From Anaerolineaceae bacterium (GTDB taxonomy: Bacteria > Chloroflexota > Anaerolineae > Anaerolineales > UBA11579): 36,375 nt of DNA. The notes beneath the pieces are model-generated. The model was not told the DNA's origin. It made no database searches and saw only the letters and a list, made by a program, of their open reading frames with translations. The stretch spans positions 1-36,375 of the forward strand of contig OMJR01000125.1 of the NCBI GenBank assembly GCA_900299355.1, given 5' to 3'. Each line of letters opens with the position of its first letter. The stretch's first letter is position 1. Positions 13,596 to 20,836 of this stretch are shown here, one piece after another. The position numbers were made by a program, and so were the translations under genes.

Positions 13596-14825
13596 CTAAT
13601 GGGGCGCCTTCCCCCACACCTTCTCCCATTTATCTTTGACCAGGTTGCCCAACTTCTTCTTGGCGCCCTGGCCGGCGAGCACGTCGCCATCCGGCTCCAC
13701 GTAGAGCCAGGCCTTCCCAGTACCTGACTCAACCGCTCGTTGAGCGGTTGAGTTTGGAGTTTGCGGAGCAAACTCCATCTCACTTGGCGGATTTTCCAGC
13801 TCTAATCTAACCGGATTGAGTTCGGAGTAGGGCACCGGCAGGTCCCAAACCAGCGGCAAATCGATGTAGTCGGCGTGGTCGCGGGCGGCCTGCAGCCTAT
13901 CGGTGAGACCTTTGTCGGCCTCACTGAGCGAGACGGCGGAGACGCCGGCTTCCTTCAAGCGGTCGAGCAGTTGATTGGCTTGTTTGGCATTCTTCTCGGT
14001 CAGTGTCAAGTGTGCGGCGACGAAGATATCGTCGGCCAGCACTTCTTTCCAATAGGCGAAGCCCGCCAGGGATTCCCAGGTCTGCTTCTTGCCGGGTTGC
14101 AGCACGACCATCACGTGGTCCAGCCCCGCGTCCAGCAGGCTCTTGAGGTATTTGGTGTCGCCCAGTTTAAGGCCATCAGTAATCAGGCCGGTGACCATCC
14201 CGTGCGCTTCGCAATGGTCAAGCAGTTCGATCAGGTCTTTGCGCAAGGTCGGCTCGCCGCCGGTGAAGACCGCATGCGGCACGCCGGCCGCCCAGGCCTT
14301 ATCAATCACTGTCTTCCATTCTTCGGTGCTCAACTCTTTATCCACGCGCTTGTGGGGGGCGGCCTCGGCGGGCGCACCCTTGGGCAGCTTATAGGTCAGG
14401 GCGCAATCCAGGCGATAGGGCGCGCTGAGCGCCTCGCTGTAGGGGCGGTGGCGTTCGAAATCCAGGTAGGTTACCGGGTCCAGGTCGGGCACTTCAATCA
14501 AGGCCTGGATTTTCTCGGCGAAGGCGGCGTAATCGGCGGCCGCCTGGGATTTGCCCACCCGGTAGCGCTTGGCGATGGTCTCGGCCACCGTATCGGGCGG
14601 TGTCAGATGAATGAAATGGTAGGCGTATTCGGCGGCGGTCTGGTTGAGATGCAGCACGGTGGCGGCGTTGACCACCAGCACGGCGAAGCCATCCGGCTCC
14701 ACGCGCAGGTGCAGGCGGTAATTGAAGGGATGGCTGGGCGGGGCGGTGTAGGAATACATGCCCGGTTCCAGGCGGCTGGGCCGCTCGGGGTTTAAGCGTT
14801 CGCGCAAGCTATCTAGGATGCCCAT
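13596..14825 (-). CDS. degenerate radical SAM/SPASM paralogue without cluster cysteines
   Basis: The start is ATG 14825, overlapping the upstream stop as TAATG; the ORF track extends it artificially. The 409-residue product aligns with the 9132-10751 enzyme along its length: the PqqD/RRE-like region (AVLVVNAATVLHLNQTAAEYA, about 48-68), GVPHAVFTGGEPTL (181-194) matching GVPHLILTGGEATL, and the SPASM-like YVEPDGDVLAGQ. At the radical-SAM site the CxxxCxxC is replaced by KLPKGAPAEAAPHK, and the SPASM cysteines are gone. Only C141 and C205 remain. It cannot bind the usual clusters, so it is likely a recognition, scaffold or regulatory partner. Two perfect hairpins (13727-13777) interrupt the SPASM remnant in frame. 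It is translationally coupled to the Cys-tailed DUF2207 gene. Confidence 0.82.
   Translation of the reverse strand: MGILDSLRERLNPERPSRLEPGMYSYTAPPSHPFNYRLHLRVEPDGFAVLVVNAATVLHLNQTAAEYAYHFIHLTPPDTVAETIAKRYRVGKSQAAADYAAFAEKIQALIEVPDLDPVTYLDFERHRPYSEALSAPYRLDCALTYKLPKGAPAEAAPHKRVDKELSTEEWKTVIDKAWAAGVPHAVFTGGEPTLRKDLIELLDHCEAHGMVTGLITDGLKLGDTKYLKSLLDAGLDHVMVVLQPGKKQTWESLAGFAYWKEVLADDIFVAAHLTLTEKNAKQANQLLDRLKEAGVSAVSLSEADKGLTDRLQAARDHADYIDLPLVWDLPVPYSELNPVRLELENPPSEMEFAPQTPNSTAQRAVESGTGKAWLYVEPDGDVLAGQGAKKKLGNLVKDKWEKVWGKAPH
13727..13777. repeat. two adjacent perfect hairpins inside coding sequence
   Basis: ACTCAACCGCTC-gtt-GAGCGGTTGAGT (12-bp stem) and TGGAGTTTGC-gga-GCAAACTCCA (10-bp stem) lie back to back. 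They encode part of the extra segment (MEFAPQTPNSTAQRAVES) where the active paralogue has RCNAGEYSLC. This looks like an in-frame palindromic element insertion. Confidence 0.75.
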
Positions 14826-16507
14826 TAGCGGCCACCTCCGGCACAAGCACAGGCGCAGCCGGCGCAGGCACAGGCGCAGCTGGAGCCGCCGCCGCTCCAT
14901 CCACCGCCGCTGCTGGAACTGGGTTTAGGCGGCGGGTTGGTGACCTTGGTGACGCCGCCGGTAAAGTCGCTCAGGCTGCCGACCACGCCGGCGGCCATGT
15001 TTTGCACGCCGCCGACCACCGAGGCGGCAAAATCACCACCCGGCAGGCTGGGCAACCCGGCGCCGCCGGTGCCGACCGAGGGCACGTTGCCGCCCGCTTT
15101 GCCGCCACCGCTGCCGCTGGTCACCGTGGACGAGCCACCGTAGCCGGGGTCGTAGCGGCCCCACCAGCGCGGCACAAAGACCGGTCCGGTGAAGACTTCG
15201 CGGCTGCGGCGGTCGTAATCCTGGTCCAGCATGGTCCATTCCAGGTTCTCTTCCAGGGCCGACATTTGCACATCCGGCGTGTCGTCGGCCTGCACCTGCT
15301 CCCAGGCTTGCTTGATGATGTTGCGGTAATACTCCACCGTTTCGCGTTTGCTGAAACCCTTCATCTTATTGGCCACGCTCTTGACCAGCGCGACCATCAT
15401 CTTTTGCAAATCCTTGCGACGCGCGGCCTTGCCCTTGCTGCGGAAGGCCTCTACGAAATCGGTTTCGTACTCGCGCAAGTTGAGCGTGTACTGGCTGGGG
15501 TCGACAATGTCCAGTTCCAGCGGGTCACGCTTGGTGACCGTGGCGGCGCCCTTCTTGACCACCGAAAACAAAATCATGGTCAGGATTTTGTCCATCGGCT
15601 GCTCGAGCAGGATGGCCGCTTCCGGGGCGGTGAGGCCGCGCTTGATGCCGTGGCCGGCAATCGAAATCTTGGGCGGCAGGTACTTGAGCCGGCGCCGGCG
15701 TTCGGCATATACCGAAATGACAATGATGCCCACAAAGAACAGGCAGAAGCAGCCGAAGACCAGGAAACCGAAAATGGCGTCCCAATCAATGTTGTAGCGC
15801 TGGCTGAAGCTGGGCTCGGTAATCGTACCGGCGGGCACGTAAGTCTTGGGGAAGGAGGCGCCGAAGAGATAGAAGCTGGAGCCGCTGGCGTTGGGGTTGC
15901 GCCAGGTATAGGTGATGCGACCCTGCTCGTCAATCGCGGTCACCGGCTGCTCGGGGAAGCCGCTGGGGGCGGGGTGCCAGCGCGGCTCGGCGGGGGTCAC
16001 ACCGGGCGGCAGATGGTAGGTGACAGTGATGTCAGCCGAGCCGTGCACGAATTCGGAGCCGAAGTAATTGGGCGCAAAGACGGCGCTGGCGTAGGCGTCG
16101 TCCTCGTTATCGGTGAAGAGCACATCGCGGATATCGGTCACCCGCATGGTGACCGTGCCGGTGTTGCCGGGGCGGATGGCGTTGCCGCCCAGGCCCAGCG
16201 CCACGCCGTAGGTGACATAGGGCGAGTCTTCGATGTTGGTGATGCGCGCGCCATCCACTTCGGCGCTGATGTTGGCGATGCTGTAATTGTTGTTGGGCAG
16301 ACCCACATCCACATAGTCAATCGCGTCGGCCCCGCCATCGTTGGCGAAGACCATCTCGTATTCGATATCCAGGGTGCCATCGCTCTGCCAGTAGAGGTCC
16401 ACCTTTTCACGTACCAGCTGGAAAGAATAGGTCTGCAAAAGCGGGGATGCGGCCGACAAAACCAACATCCCAAGCAAAACGATGACAATAAGCCAGATTC
16501 GTTTCAT
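14825..16507 (-). CDS. DUF2207 membrane protein with C-terminal (Cys-Ala) repeat tail
   Basis: I place the start at ATG 16507 (MKRIWLIVIV, AGGA upstream), giving 560 residues. Residues 1-20 are a signal peptide or anchor. About 25-225 is the extracellular DUF2207 domain. A membrane helix lies at about 244-267, then a cytosolic domain starting at KISIAGHGIKRGLTAPEAA (280-298) that is shared with the 10873-11727 product. A Gly/Ser/Pro-rich linker follows, and the end is GGGSSCACACAGCACACAGGGR with six Cys. The topology puts this tail in the cytosol, within reach of the radical-SAM enzyme. DUF2207 tails are usually Gly/Ser-rich; the Cys-Ala repetition is unusual. It sits in an operon after the zinc-ribbon gene and is coupled (TAATG) to the degenerate radical-SAM gene. 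Confidence 0.83.
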   Translation of the reverse strand: MKRIWLIVIVLLGMLVLSAASPLLQTYSFQLVREKVDLYWQSDGTLDIEYEMVFANDGGADAIDYVDVGLPNNNYSIANISAEVDGARITNIEDSPYVTYGVALGLGGNAIRPGNTGTVTMRVTDIRDVLFTDNEDDAYASAVFAPNYFGSEFVHGSADITVTYHLPPGVTPAEPRWHPAPSGFPEQPVTAIDEQGRITYTWRNPNASGSSFYLFGASFPKTYVPAGTITEPSFSQRYNIDWDAIFGFLVFGCFCLFFVGIIVISVYAERRRRLKYLPPKISIAGHGIKRGLTAPEAAILLEQPMDKILTMILFSVVKKGAATVTKRDPLELDIVDPSQYTLNLREYETDFVEAFRSKGKAARRKDLQKMMVALVKSVANKMKGFSKRETVEYYRNIIKQAWEQVQADDTPDVQMSALEENLEWTMLDQDYDRRSREVFTGPVFVPRWWGRYDPGYGGSSTVTSGSGGGKAGGNVPSVGTGGAGLPSLPGGDFAASVVGGVQNMAAGVVGSLSDFTGGVTKVTNPPPKPSSSSGGGWSGGGSSCACACAGCACACAGGGR

Positions 16508-16512
16508 TTGAT

Positions 16513-16540
16513 TCGTCCTATGTCCTACGTCCAACGTCTT
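16513..16540 (-). repeat. heptad repeat upstream of the DUF2207 gene
   Basis: Plus-strand units TCGTCCT ATGTCCT ACGTCCA ACGTCTT. The last three units are identical to 11564-11584. The block lies in the 53-nt gap before the DUF2207 start and supplies its AGGA. Confidence 0.65.
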
Positions 16541-16560
16541 CCCTATCTACTACCGGCTGC

Positions 16561-16914
16561 TCACCACTTCGGCTTTTCGGTGAGCTGGTAGGTGGCGCCG
16601 CAGTAGGGGCATTCCACCGTGGGCGCACCGGCCACCATGTGGACGTGCTCGGGGCTGAGCGCGCCGCCGCATTGTTCACACTGCAATTTGGAGAGTTCCA
16701 CGTCGCCGGAAATATCAATGTTCAGTTTAACTTCCTGCTGGCCGGCTTCGGCGGCCTTGCGATTGGCGAACCAGATAATTACGAAACCGATGCCCACGCT
16801 GATGGCGCCAATCACAATCCAGCCCGGGCTGCCGTCCTCACTGAAGGCGCCCCATATAAAAAGCACGCCAAAGAAAATCAGAATGGCGGCGGCAATATTT
16901 CCGATGGTCTTCAT
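16561..16914 (-). CDS. two-helix membrane protein with a zinc ribbon
   Basis: The 117-residue protein has two membrane helices (residues of about 4-24 and 31-49). It ends in a cytosolic zinc ribbon with CEQC and CPYC knuckles (residues of about 79-82 and 102-105). GGAGGA 8 nt before ATG 16914 supports the start. It lies 26 nt after the MFS gene and 53 nt before the DUF2207 gene on the same strand, so it probably belongs to the same operon. Membrane zinc-ribbon proteins of this size are common and uncharacterised. A role as an accessory to the DUF2207/radical-SAM module is inferred from position only. Confidence 0.75.
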   Translation of the reverse strand: MKTIGNIAAAILIFFGVLFIWGAFSEDGSPGWIVIGAISVGIGFVIIWFANRKAAEAGQQEVKLNIDISGDVELSKLQCEQCGGALSPEHVHMVAGAPTVECPYCGATYQLTEKPKW

Positions 16915-16940
16915 AGGTGTGGGTCCTCCGTGGCTTTAGT

Positions 16941-18227
16941 TTAGCGTATTTTAGGCGGCGGGGCAGGGTCAGCTGTCACCGGCAGATGGCGTGCGCTCCA
17001 CCAGCTGAGCAGGAAGCACAGCGCCGCAATTGCATACAGCATCAGGTAGCCCGCCGAGCGCGTGGCGGTGGCAGCATTGATGGGGTCGACCAGCAAGCCG
17101 CCCAGCAGGCGGGCCACGGCGCCCCCGCCGGCGCTAGCGATATTGGCGATGCCCAGGAAGCGCGCGGTGGCCTCCACCGGCACGATGTCGCTGAGCATGG
17201 CGAAGTTGGCGCTGATGAAGACCCCGCTGCCGATGCCAATCAGGCCGCCGGCCCACATCAGGCTGTCCGGCTCGCGCACGAAGAGCACCGCCACGGTACC
17301 AATCGCGGCCAGCGCGCAGCCCAGCATCACCAGCGGCTTGCGCCCCCAACGGTCGGCCAGGCGTCCGCTGGGCACCGCAATCAGCAGGATTGCGCCGCCA
17401 AGGATGGCGGAAAGCCGGGCCATAAAGCGCTGCGCCTCGGCCTCGGGCAAGCCAATGACGTCAATAATGAAGAGCAGCAAGAAAGTGCCGAGGATGACGA
17501 AGCCGGTCCAAAACAGGGCACGGTTGATAAACCACCAGGTGAAGCCGGGGTTGCCGCGCCAATCCATGTGGAAGCTGCGGCGTAGCGCCTGCCAGGTGCT
17601 CTCCTCGCTGGGCGGCGGGGCGGGCCAGGGATGGCGGCGCACGGTGCGCCAGGTCAGCCACAGGGCGGCCAGCAGTCCGATGGCGGGTACGCTGACTGCG
17701 GCTAAGAGGGCGGATTGACCCAATTCGGGGAAGCGGCCCATCAGTTCCCCGGCGCTGAATCGGCCGACCAAGACGGCCAAAATCTCCAGGAAGGATTTCA
17801 GGCCGGCGGCCAGGCCGCGCTGGCGGGCGGGCACCAGCTCCGGGTAGAGCGCCTGCCAGACCGGCAATATCAAATTGTCGCCCAGGCGGTAGAGCATCAC
17901 GCCGAGCACGAAGACCAGGATGCTGGAGGCCAGCGCGGTGACATACAGCGCGGCAATCATGATGGGCACCCCGGCCAGGAAGAAGGGCAGGCGTGGGCCG
18001 AGGCGCGAATGGGTGCGGTCGGAGAGCACGCCGACGATGGGGCCGGTGATTATCGCCAGCACCGAGGCTGCAAAGGTGGTGTAGCCCAGCAGGGTGTTGG
18101 GCGCCTCGGGGGCCAGGCGCAGCACCAGGTGGCCGAAGACGGCCGGGTCGAGCGTATTGGTCACCAGGGTGACGGCGAAGCTGAAGCTGGAAAGGGCCAG
18201 GAGGGTGGGCCAGGGCAGGCGTTTCAC
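16941..18227 (-). CDS. MFS transporter
   Basis: About 428 residues with twelve predicted helices. The loop between helices 2 and 3 carries the major-facilitator signature (GVLSDRTHSRLGPRLPF), and a second copy occurs mid-protein (GRLADRWGRKPLVM). The 'SDRTxSRxGxRxPF' form resembles the GPH/SLC45-like branch of sugar or glycoside transporters, but the substrate is unknown. I prefer GTG 18227 because TACACT lies 6 bp upstream in the same arrangement as other leaderless genes here, and the longer ORF (18311) would run through the citrate-synthase promoter. It is the likely first gene of the operon leading into the DUF2207/degenerate-SAM pair. Confidence 0.82.
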   Translation of the reverse strand: MKRLPWPTLLALSSFSFAVTLVTNTLDPAVFGHLVLRLAPEAPNTLLGYTTFAASVLAIITGPIVGVLSDRTHSRLGPRLPFFLAGVPIMIAALYVTALASSILVFVLGVMLYRLGDNLILPVWQALYPELVPARQRGLAAGLKSFLEILAVLVGRFSAGELMGRFPELGQSALLAAVSVPAIGLLAALWLTWRTVRRHPWPAPPPSEESTWQALRRSFHMDWRGNPGFTWWFINRALFWTGFVILGTFLLLFIIDVIGLPEAEAQRFMARLSAILGGAILLIAVPSGRLADRWGRKPLVMLGCALAAIGTVAVLFVREPDSLMWAGGLIGIGSGVFISANFAMLSDIVPVEATARFLGIANIASAGGGAVARLLGGLLVDPINAATATRSAGYLMLYAIAALCFLLSWWSARHLPVTADPAPPPKIR

Positions 18228-18322
18228 GGCGCAAGTGTAGTCGATTTTGGAGCGTGGGGACCTGCCGTTTCGGTTAAATCCTATTAAAATAGAGCAAATC
18301 ATTCGTCCCATTTAGGAGCAAG

Positions 18323-19465
18323 ATGACCCCAGACAATAACGGCTACGTCCCCGGCCTTGAGGGTGTGATAGCCGCCCAAACCCGCAACAGCCGCGTGGAT
18401 GGCCTCGCTGGCCAACTGACCATTGGCGGCTTCGCCCTTGAAGAGATTGCCCCGCGCGCCAGCTTCGAAGAAATGACCTTCCTGCTGTGGAACGACCGCC
18501 TGCCCACGGCGGACGAGTTGGCCGCCTTTAGCCAGGAATTGGCCGCGCTGCGCGAATTGCCGCCGGCGACCCTGCAGCTGATTGAGGACATCGCCGCCAA
18601 AGATTTGGATTATATGGACGCTTTGCGCATAGCCGTGGGCACCTTGGGCTTGCAAGCGCCCAAAATCGACCCGGACCCCTGGCTGGCTAAACGGCTGGTG
18701 GCGACCTTCCCGAGTATCGTGGCGGCCGCCTGGCGGCTGAGCCAGGGTGAAGCGGTGGTGGCGCCCGACCCCAAACTGGGCCATGCCGCCAATTACCTCT
18801 ACATGCTGGAGGGACAGGCGCCCAGCGAGGCGCGCGCCCGCGGCCTGGAAACCTATCTGAATACGGTGATTGACCACGGCCTGAACGCCTCCACGTTTAC
18901 GGCGCGAGTGATCGTCTCCACGGCCAGCGATTTTGTGTCGGCCATCGTGGGCGCGGTCGGCGCACTCAAGGGACCGCTGCATGGCGGCGCGCCCGGCCCG
19001 GCGCTGGATATGGTCTTCGAGATTGGCGAAGCCGACAAGGCTGAGGCGGTACTGCGCAGCAAGCTGGATGCCGGTGAGCGCTTGATGGGCTTTGGCCACC
19101 GCGTGTACAAGGTGCGCGACCCGCGCGCCGAAGTGCTCTCCGGGGCGGCCCGCGCGCTCTATGAAGCCGACGGCGATATGGAGCTCTACAACTTGGTGCA
19201 GCAGGTGGAAAAAACCGCGGTAGCCTTGCTGGAAGAATACAAGCCGGGGCGTAACCTGCAAACCAACGTGGAGTTCTACACTGCCTTGCTGCTGCACGGT
19301 CTCGACCTGCAGATCGCGCTGTTCTCGCCGACCTTTGCGGTCGGGCGGGTCAGTGGCTGGCTGGCGCACTGCATCGAACAGCGCGCGGATGGGCGCTTGA
19401 TTCGCCCCAAGGCGCAATACGTCGGCGACAATGGCCGCCAGTGGAAAGCTCTGGCGGAGCGGTAA
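18323..19465 (+). CDS. citrate synthase family protein
   Basis: The 380-residue length fits the short bacterial type II-like citrate or 2-methylcitrate synthases. The active-site histidine motifs are present (KGPLHGGAPGPALDM and GFGHRVYKVRDPRAE), as is a C-terminal substrate-binding block (RADGRLIRPKAQYVG). The enzyme would condense acetyl-CoA or propionyl-CoA with oxaloacetate in the cytosol. The third catalytic residue, Asp in pig and E. coli enzymes, is Glu here (TNVEFYTALLL). AGGAG 6 nt before ATG 18323 and a possible TAAAAT -10 at 18285-18290 support the start. It diverges from the MFS gene and is followed by a large palindrome. Confidence 0.92.
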   Translation: MTPDNNGYVPGLEGVIAAQTRNSRVDGLAGQLTIGGFALEEIAPRASFEEMTFLLWNDRLPTADELAAFSQELAALRELPPATLQLIEDIAAKDLDYMDALRIAVGTLGLQAPKIDPDPWLAKRLVATFPSIVAAAWRLSQGEAVVAPDPKLGHAANYLYMLEGQAPSEARARGLETYLNTVIDHGLNASTFTARVIVSTASDFVSAIVGAVGALKGPLHGGAPGPALDMVFEIGEADKAEAVLRSKLDAGERLMGFGHRVYKVRDPRAEVLSGAARALYEADGDMELYNLVQQVEKTAVALLEEYKPGRNLQTNVEFYTALLLHGLDLQIALFSPTFAVGRVSGWLAHCIEQRADGRLIRPKAQYVGDNGRQWKALAER

Positions 19466-19499
19466 AACATCCCTCAAAAAGAATCTTCCGCTTAAGACT

Positions 19500-19550
19500 G
19501 GAGTCGAGGCCTTAGCCGGTTGACTTAACCCCGGCTAAAGCCTCGACTCC
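19500..19550. repeat. palindromic element with 20-bp arms
   Basis: GGAGTCGAGGCCTTAGCCGG and CCGGCTAAAGCCTCGACTCC pair with a single mismatch around an 11-nt loop. There is no T tract. It could act as a terminator for citrate synthase, but it looks more like an interspersed palindromic repeat. Confidence 0.75.
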
Positions 19551-19571
19551 GAAACTCAGCCTGCTGATTGT

Positions 19572-19612
19572 GTCACCCTGAGTGGGGCGCACAATGTGCA
19601 CCCGCGAAGGGT
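19572..19612 (-). repeat. dispersed hairpin repeat, copy d (inverted)
   Basis: GTCACCCTGAG...CGAAGGGT is the reverse complement of the ATYCTTCG...CTCRGRATGAC outline. An internal GGGCGCAC-aat-GTGCACCC hairpin has one mismatch. Confidence 0.5.
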
Positions 19613-19656
19613 AATTGCCGAGTGATGCAAATCGCGGCCACAGCCGAAATAAGGCA

Positions 19657-19949
19657 ATGACCAAAGCTTACGTGTACATCCTGGGTAACCAAGGCAACCT
19701 GCTCTATGTGGGTGTTACCAATGATTTGAACGCCGGATGTTTGAGCACAAAACCAAGGCCATAAAGGGATATTCCAGCAAATACTCGATTGACCGCCTGT
19801 TGTATTTTGAGGAATTTGGGCATCCGCAGGACGCAATTGAATCCGAGAAACGCATCAAAGGTTGGTTGAAGCGCAAGAAACTTGACCTAGTCAGAACGAT
19901 GAATCCAAAATTTAAGGATTTGAGTGAAGGTTGGTTTGATGTCGGCTAG
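19657..19949 (+). pseudogene. GIY-YIG nuclease family protein, frameshifted
   Basis: From ATG 19657 the frame reads MTKAYVYILGNQGNLLYVGVTNDL, the start of a small UPF0213/GIY-YIG protein (YVYIL and YVG are the GIY-YIG equivalents). It then runs out of frame. Restoring one C at about 19731 gives LNRRMFEHKTKAIKGYSSKY, continuing into the ORF-track product (IESEKRIKGWLKRKKLDLV), the usual end of these 90-100 residue proteins. AAGG precedes the start. A sequence error or recent inactivation is equally possible. It lies among repeats between citrate synthase and the exopolysaccharide locus. Confidence 0.82.
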
Positions 19950-19976
19950 CTAGGATTATGGTCCAACATTGCAAAT

Positions 19977-20017
19977 ATCCTTCGCTGGCACACCTGCGGT
20001 GCGCCGCTCAGGATGAC
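19977..20017 (+). repeat. dispersed hairpin repeat, copy e
   Basis: ATCCTTCGCTGGCACACC-tgc-GGTGCGCCGCTCAGGATGAC has the family's outer sequences and an internal stem with one mismatch. Confidence 0.55.
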
Positions 20018-20023
20018 ATAAGA

Positions 20024-20054
20024 AAAAAGAGCCGCTCATTGAGCGGCTCTTTTT
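20024..20054. terminator. Rho-independent terminator of the flippase/GT4/AIM24 operon
   Basis: AAAAAGAGCCGCTC-att-GAGCGGCTCTTTTT forms a perfect 14-bp stem with A and T flanks, 13 nt past the minus-strand AIM24 stop. It can work in both directions. Confidence 0.87.
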
Positions 20055-20067
20055 GATTGCTTTGGGC

Positions 20068-20829
20068 TTAGTTCCCAGACAGCAAGTTACCCAATATATC
20101 GCCGCCGATGCCGGCTGCACCCTTGCGCTCGCCGGTTTGCGATTTGAGGCCGGCTTCAATGCGGTCGGCCAGACGCGAGAAGGGCAGACTTTGCAGATAG
20201 ACCTTGCCCGGCCCGGTCAGCTTGGTGAGGAAGAGGCCCTCTCCGCCGAAGAGCGCGTTGGTGAAGCCGCCCACGAACTGGATATCGTAATCCACGCTGG
20301 GGGCAAAGCCGACCAGGCAGCCGGTATCCACGCGCAGGGTCTCGCCCGCTTGCAGGTCGCGCTCGATGATGGTGCCGCCAGCATGCATGAAGGCCAGCCC
20401 GTCGCCCTGCAGGCGTTGCAGGATGAAGCCTTCGCCGCCAAAGAGGCCGGCGCCGATGCGCTTGGTGAAAGCCACCTCGATTTCGATGCCGGCCGCCGCG
20501 CACAGGAAGGAATCCTTTTGGCACAGGAAGGTGCCACCCAGCGCGCTCAGGTCCAGCGGGATGATTTTTCCGGGGTAGGGCGCAGCAAAGGCTACCCGCG
20601 ACTTGGCGCCGCCATTGTTCAGGAAGCTGGTGATGAAAAAGCTCTCGCCGGTGAAGGCGCGCTTGAGGCCCTTGAAGATGCCGCCGCCGGTGCCGGTGGA
20701 CATTTCAATGCCGTTCTCCATATAGGTCATCGTGCCGGCCTCGCCGCGCACGCCCTCGCCGGGGTCTAACTCGACTTCGACCAGTTGCAGGTCGTCGCCG
20801 TAAATCTGATAGTCAATTATGTCTGCCAT
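20068..20829 (-). CDS. AIM24 / TIGR00266 family protein
   Basis: The 253-residue protein is rich in short beta strands and glycine turns (MTYMENGIEMSTGTGGG, GKIIPLDLSALGG, GAGLFGGEGFILQRLQGDG, ALFGGEGLFLTKLTGPGKVYLQ), the signature of the AIM24/TIGR00266 family. The duplicated LFGGEG units suggest the usual two-repeat beta-prism-like fold. The biochemical role of bacterial members is not settled. TGAGG overlaps the upstream GT4 stop, and ATG 20829 lies 7 nt past that stop, so it is in the flippase-GT4 operon. A link to polysaccharide export is positional only. Confidence 0.85.
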   Translation of the reverse strand: MADIIDYQIYGDDLQLVEVELDPGEGVRGEAGTMTYMENGIEMSTGTGGGIFKGLKRAFTGESFFITSFLNNGGAKSRVAFAAPYPGKIIPLDLSALGGTFLCQKDSFLCAAAGIEIEVAFTKRIGAGLFGGEGFILQRLQGDGLAFMHAGGTIIERDLQAGETLRVDTGCLVGFAPSVDYDIQFVGGFTNALFGGEGLFLTKLTGPGKVYLQSLPFSRLADRIEAGLKSQTGERKGAAGIGGDILGNLLSGN

Positions 20830-20836
20830 GGCTACC

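Noticed and set aside
14826-14900. N-terminal extension MERRRLQLRLCLRRLRLC of the degenerate radical-SAM ORF
   Set aside because: It is the out-of-frame reading of the Cys-Ala tail of the upstream DUF2207 gene; ATG 14825 in TAATG is the natural start.
15002-16591. 529-residue + strand ORF opposite the DUF2207 gene
   Set aside because: Low-complexity His/Gly/Ala/Val composition typical of an antisense shadow in GC-rich DNA; the minus strand encodes a clear DUF2207 protein.
18299-19477. 392-residue minus-strand ORF opposite citrate synthase
   Set aside because: Shadow of an unambiguous citrate synthase; no family features.
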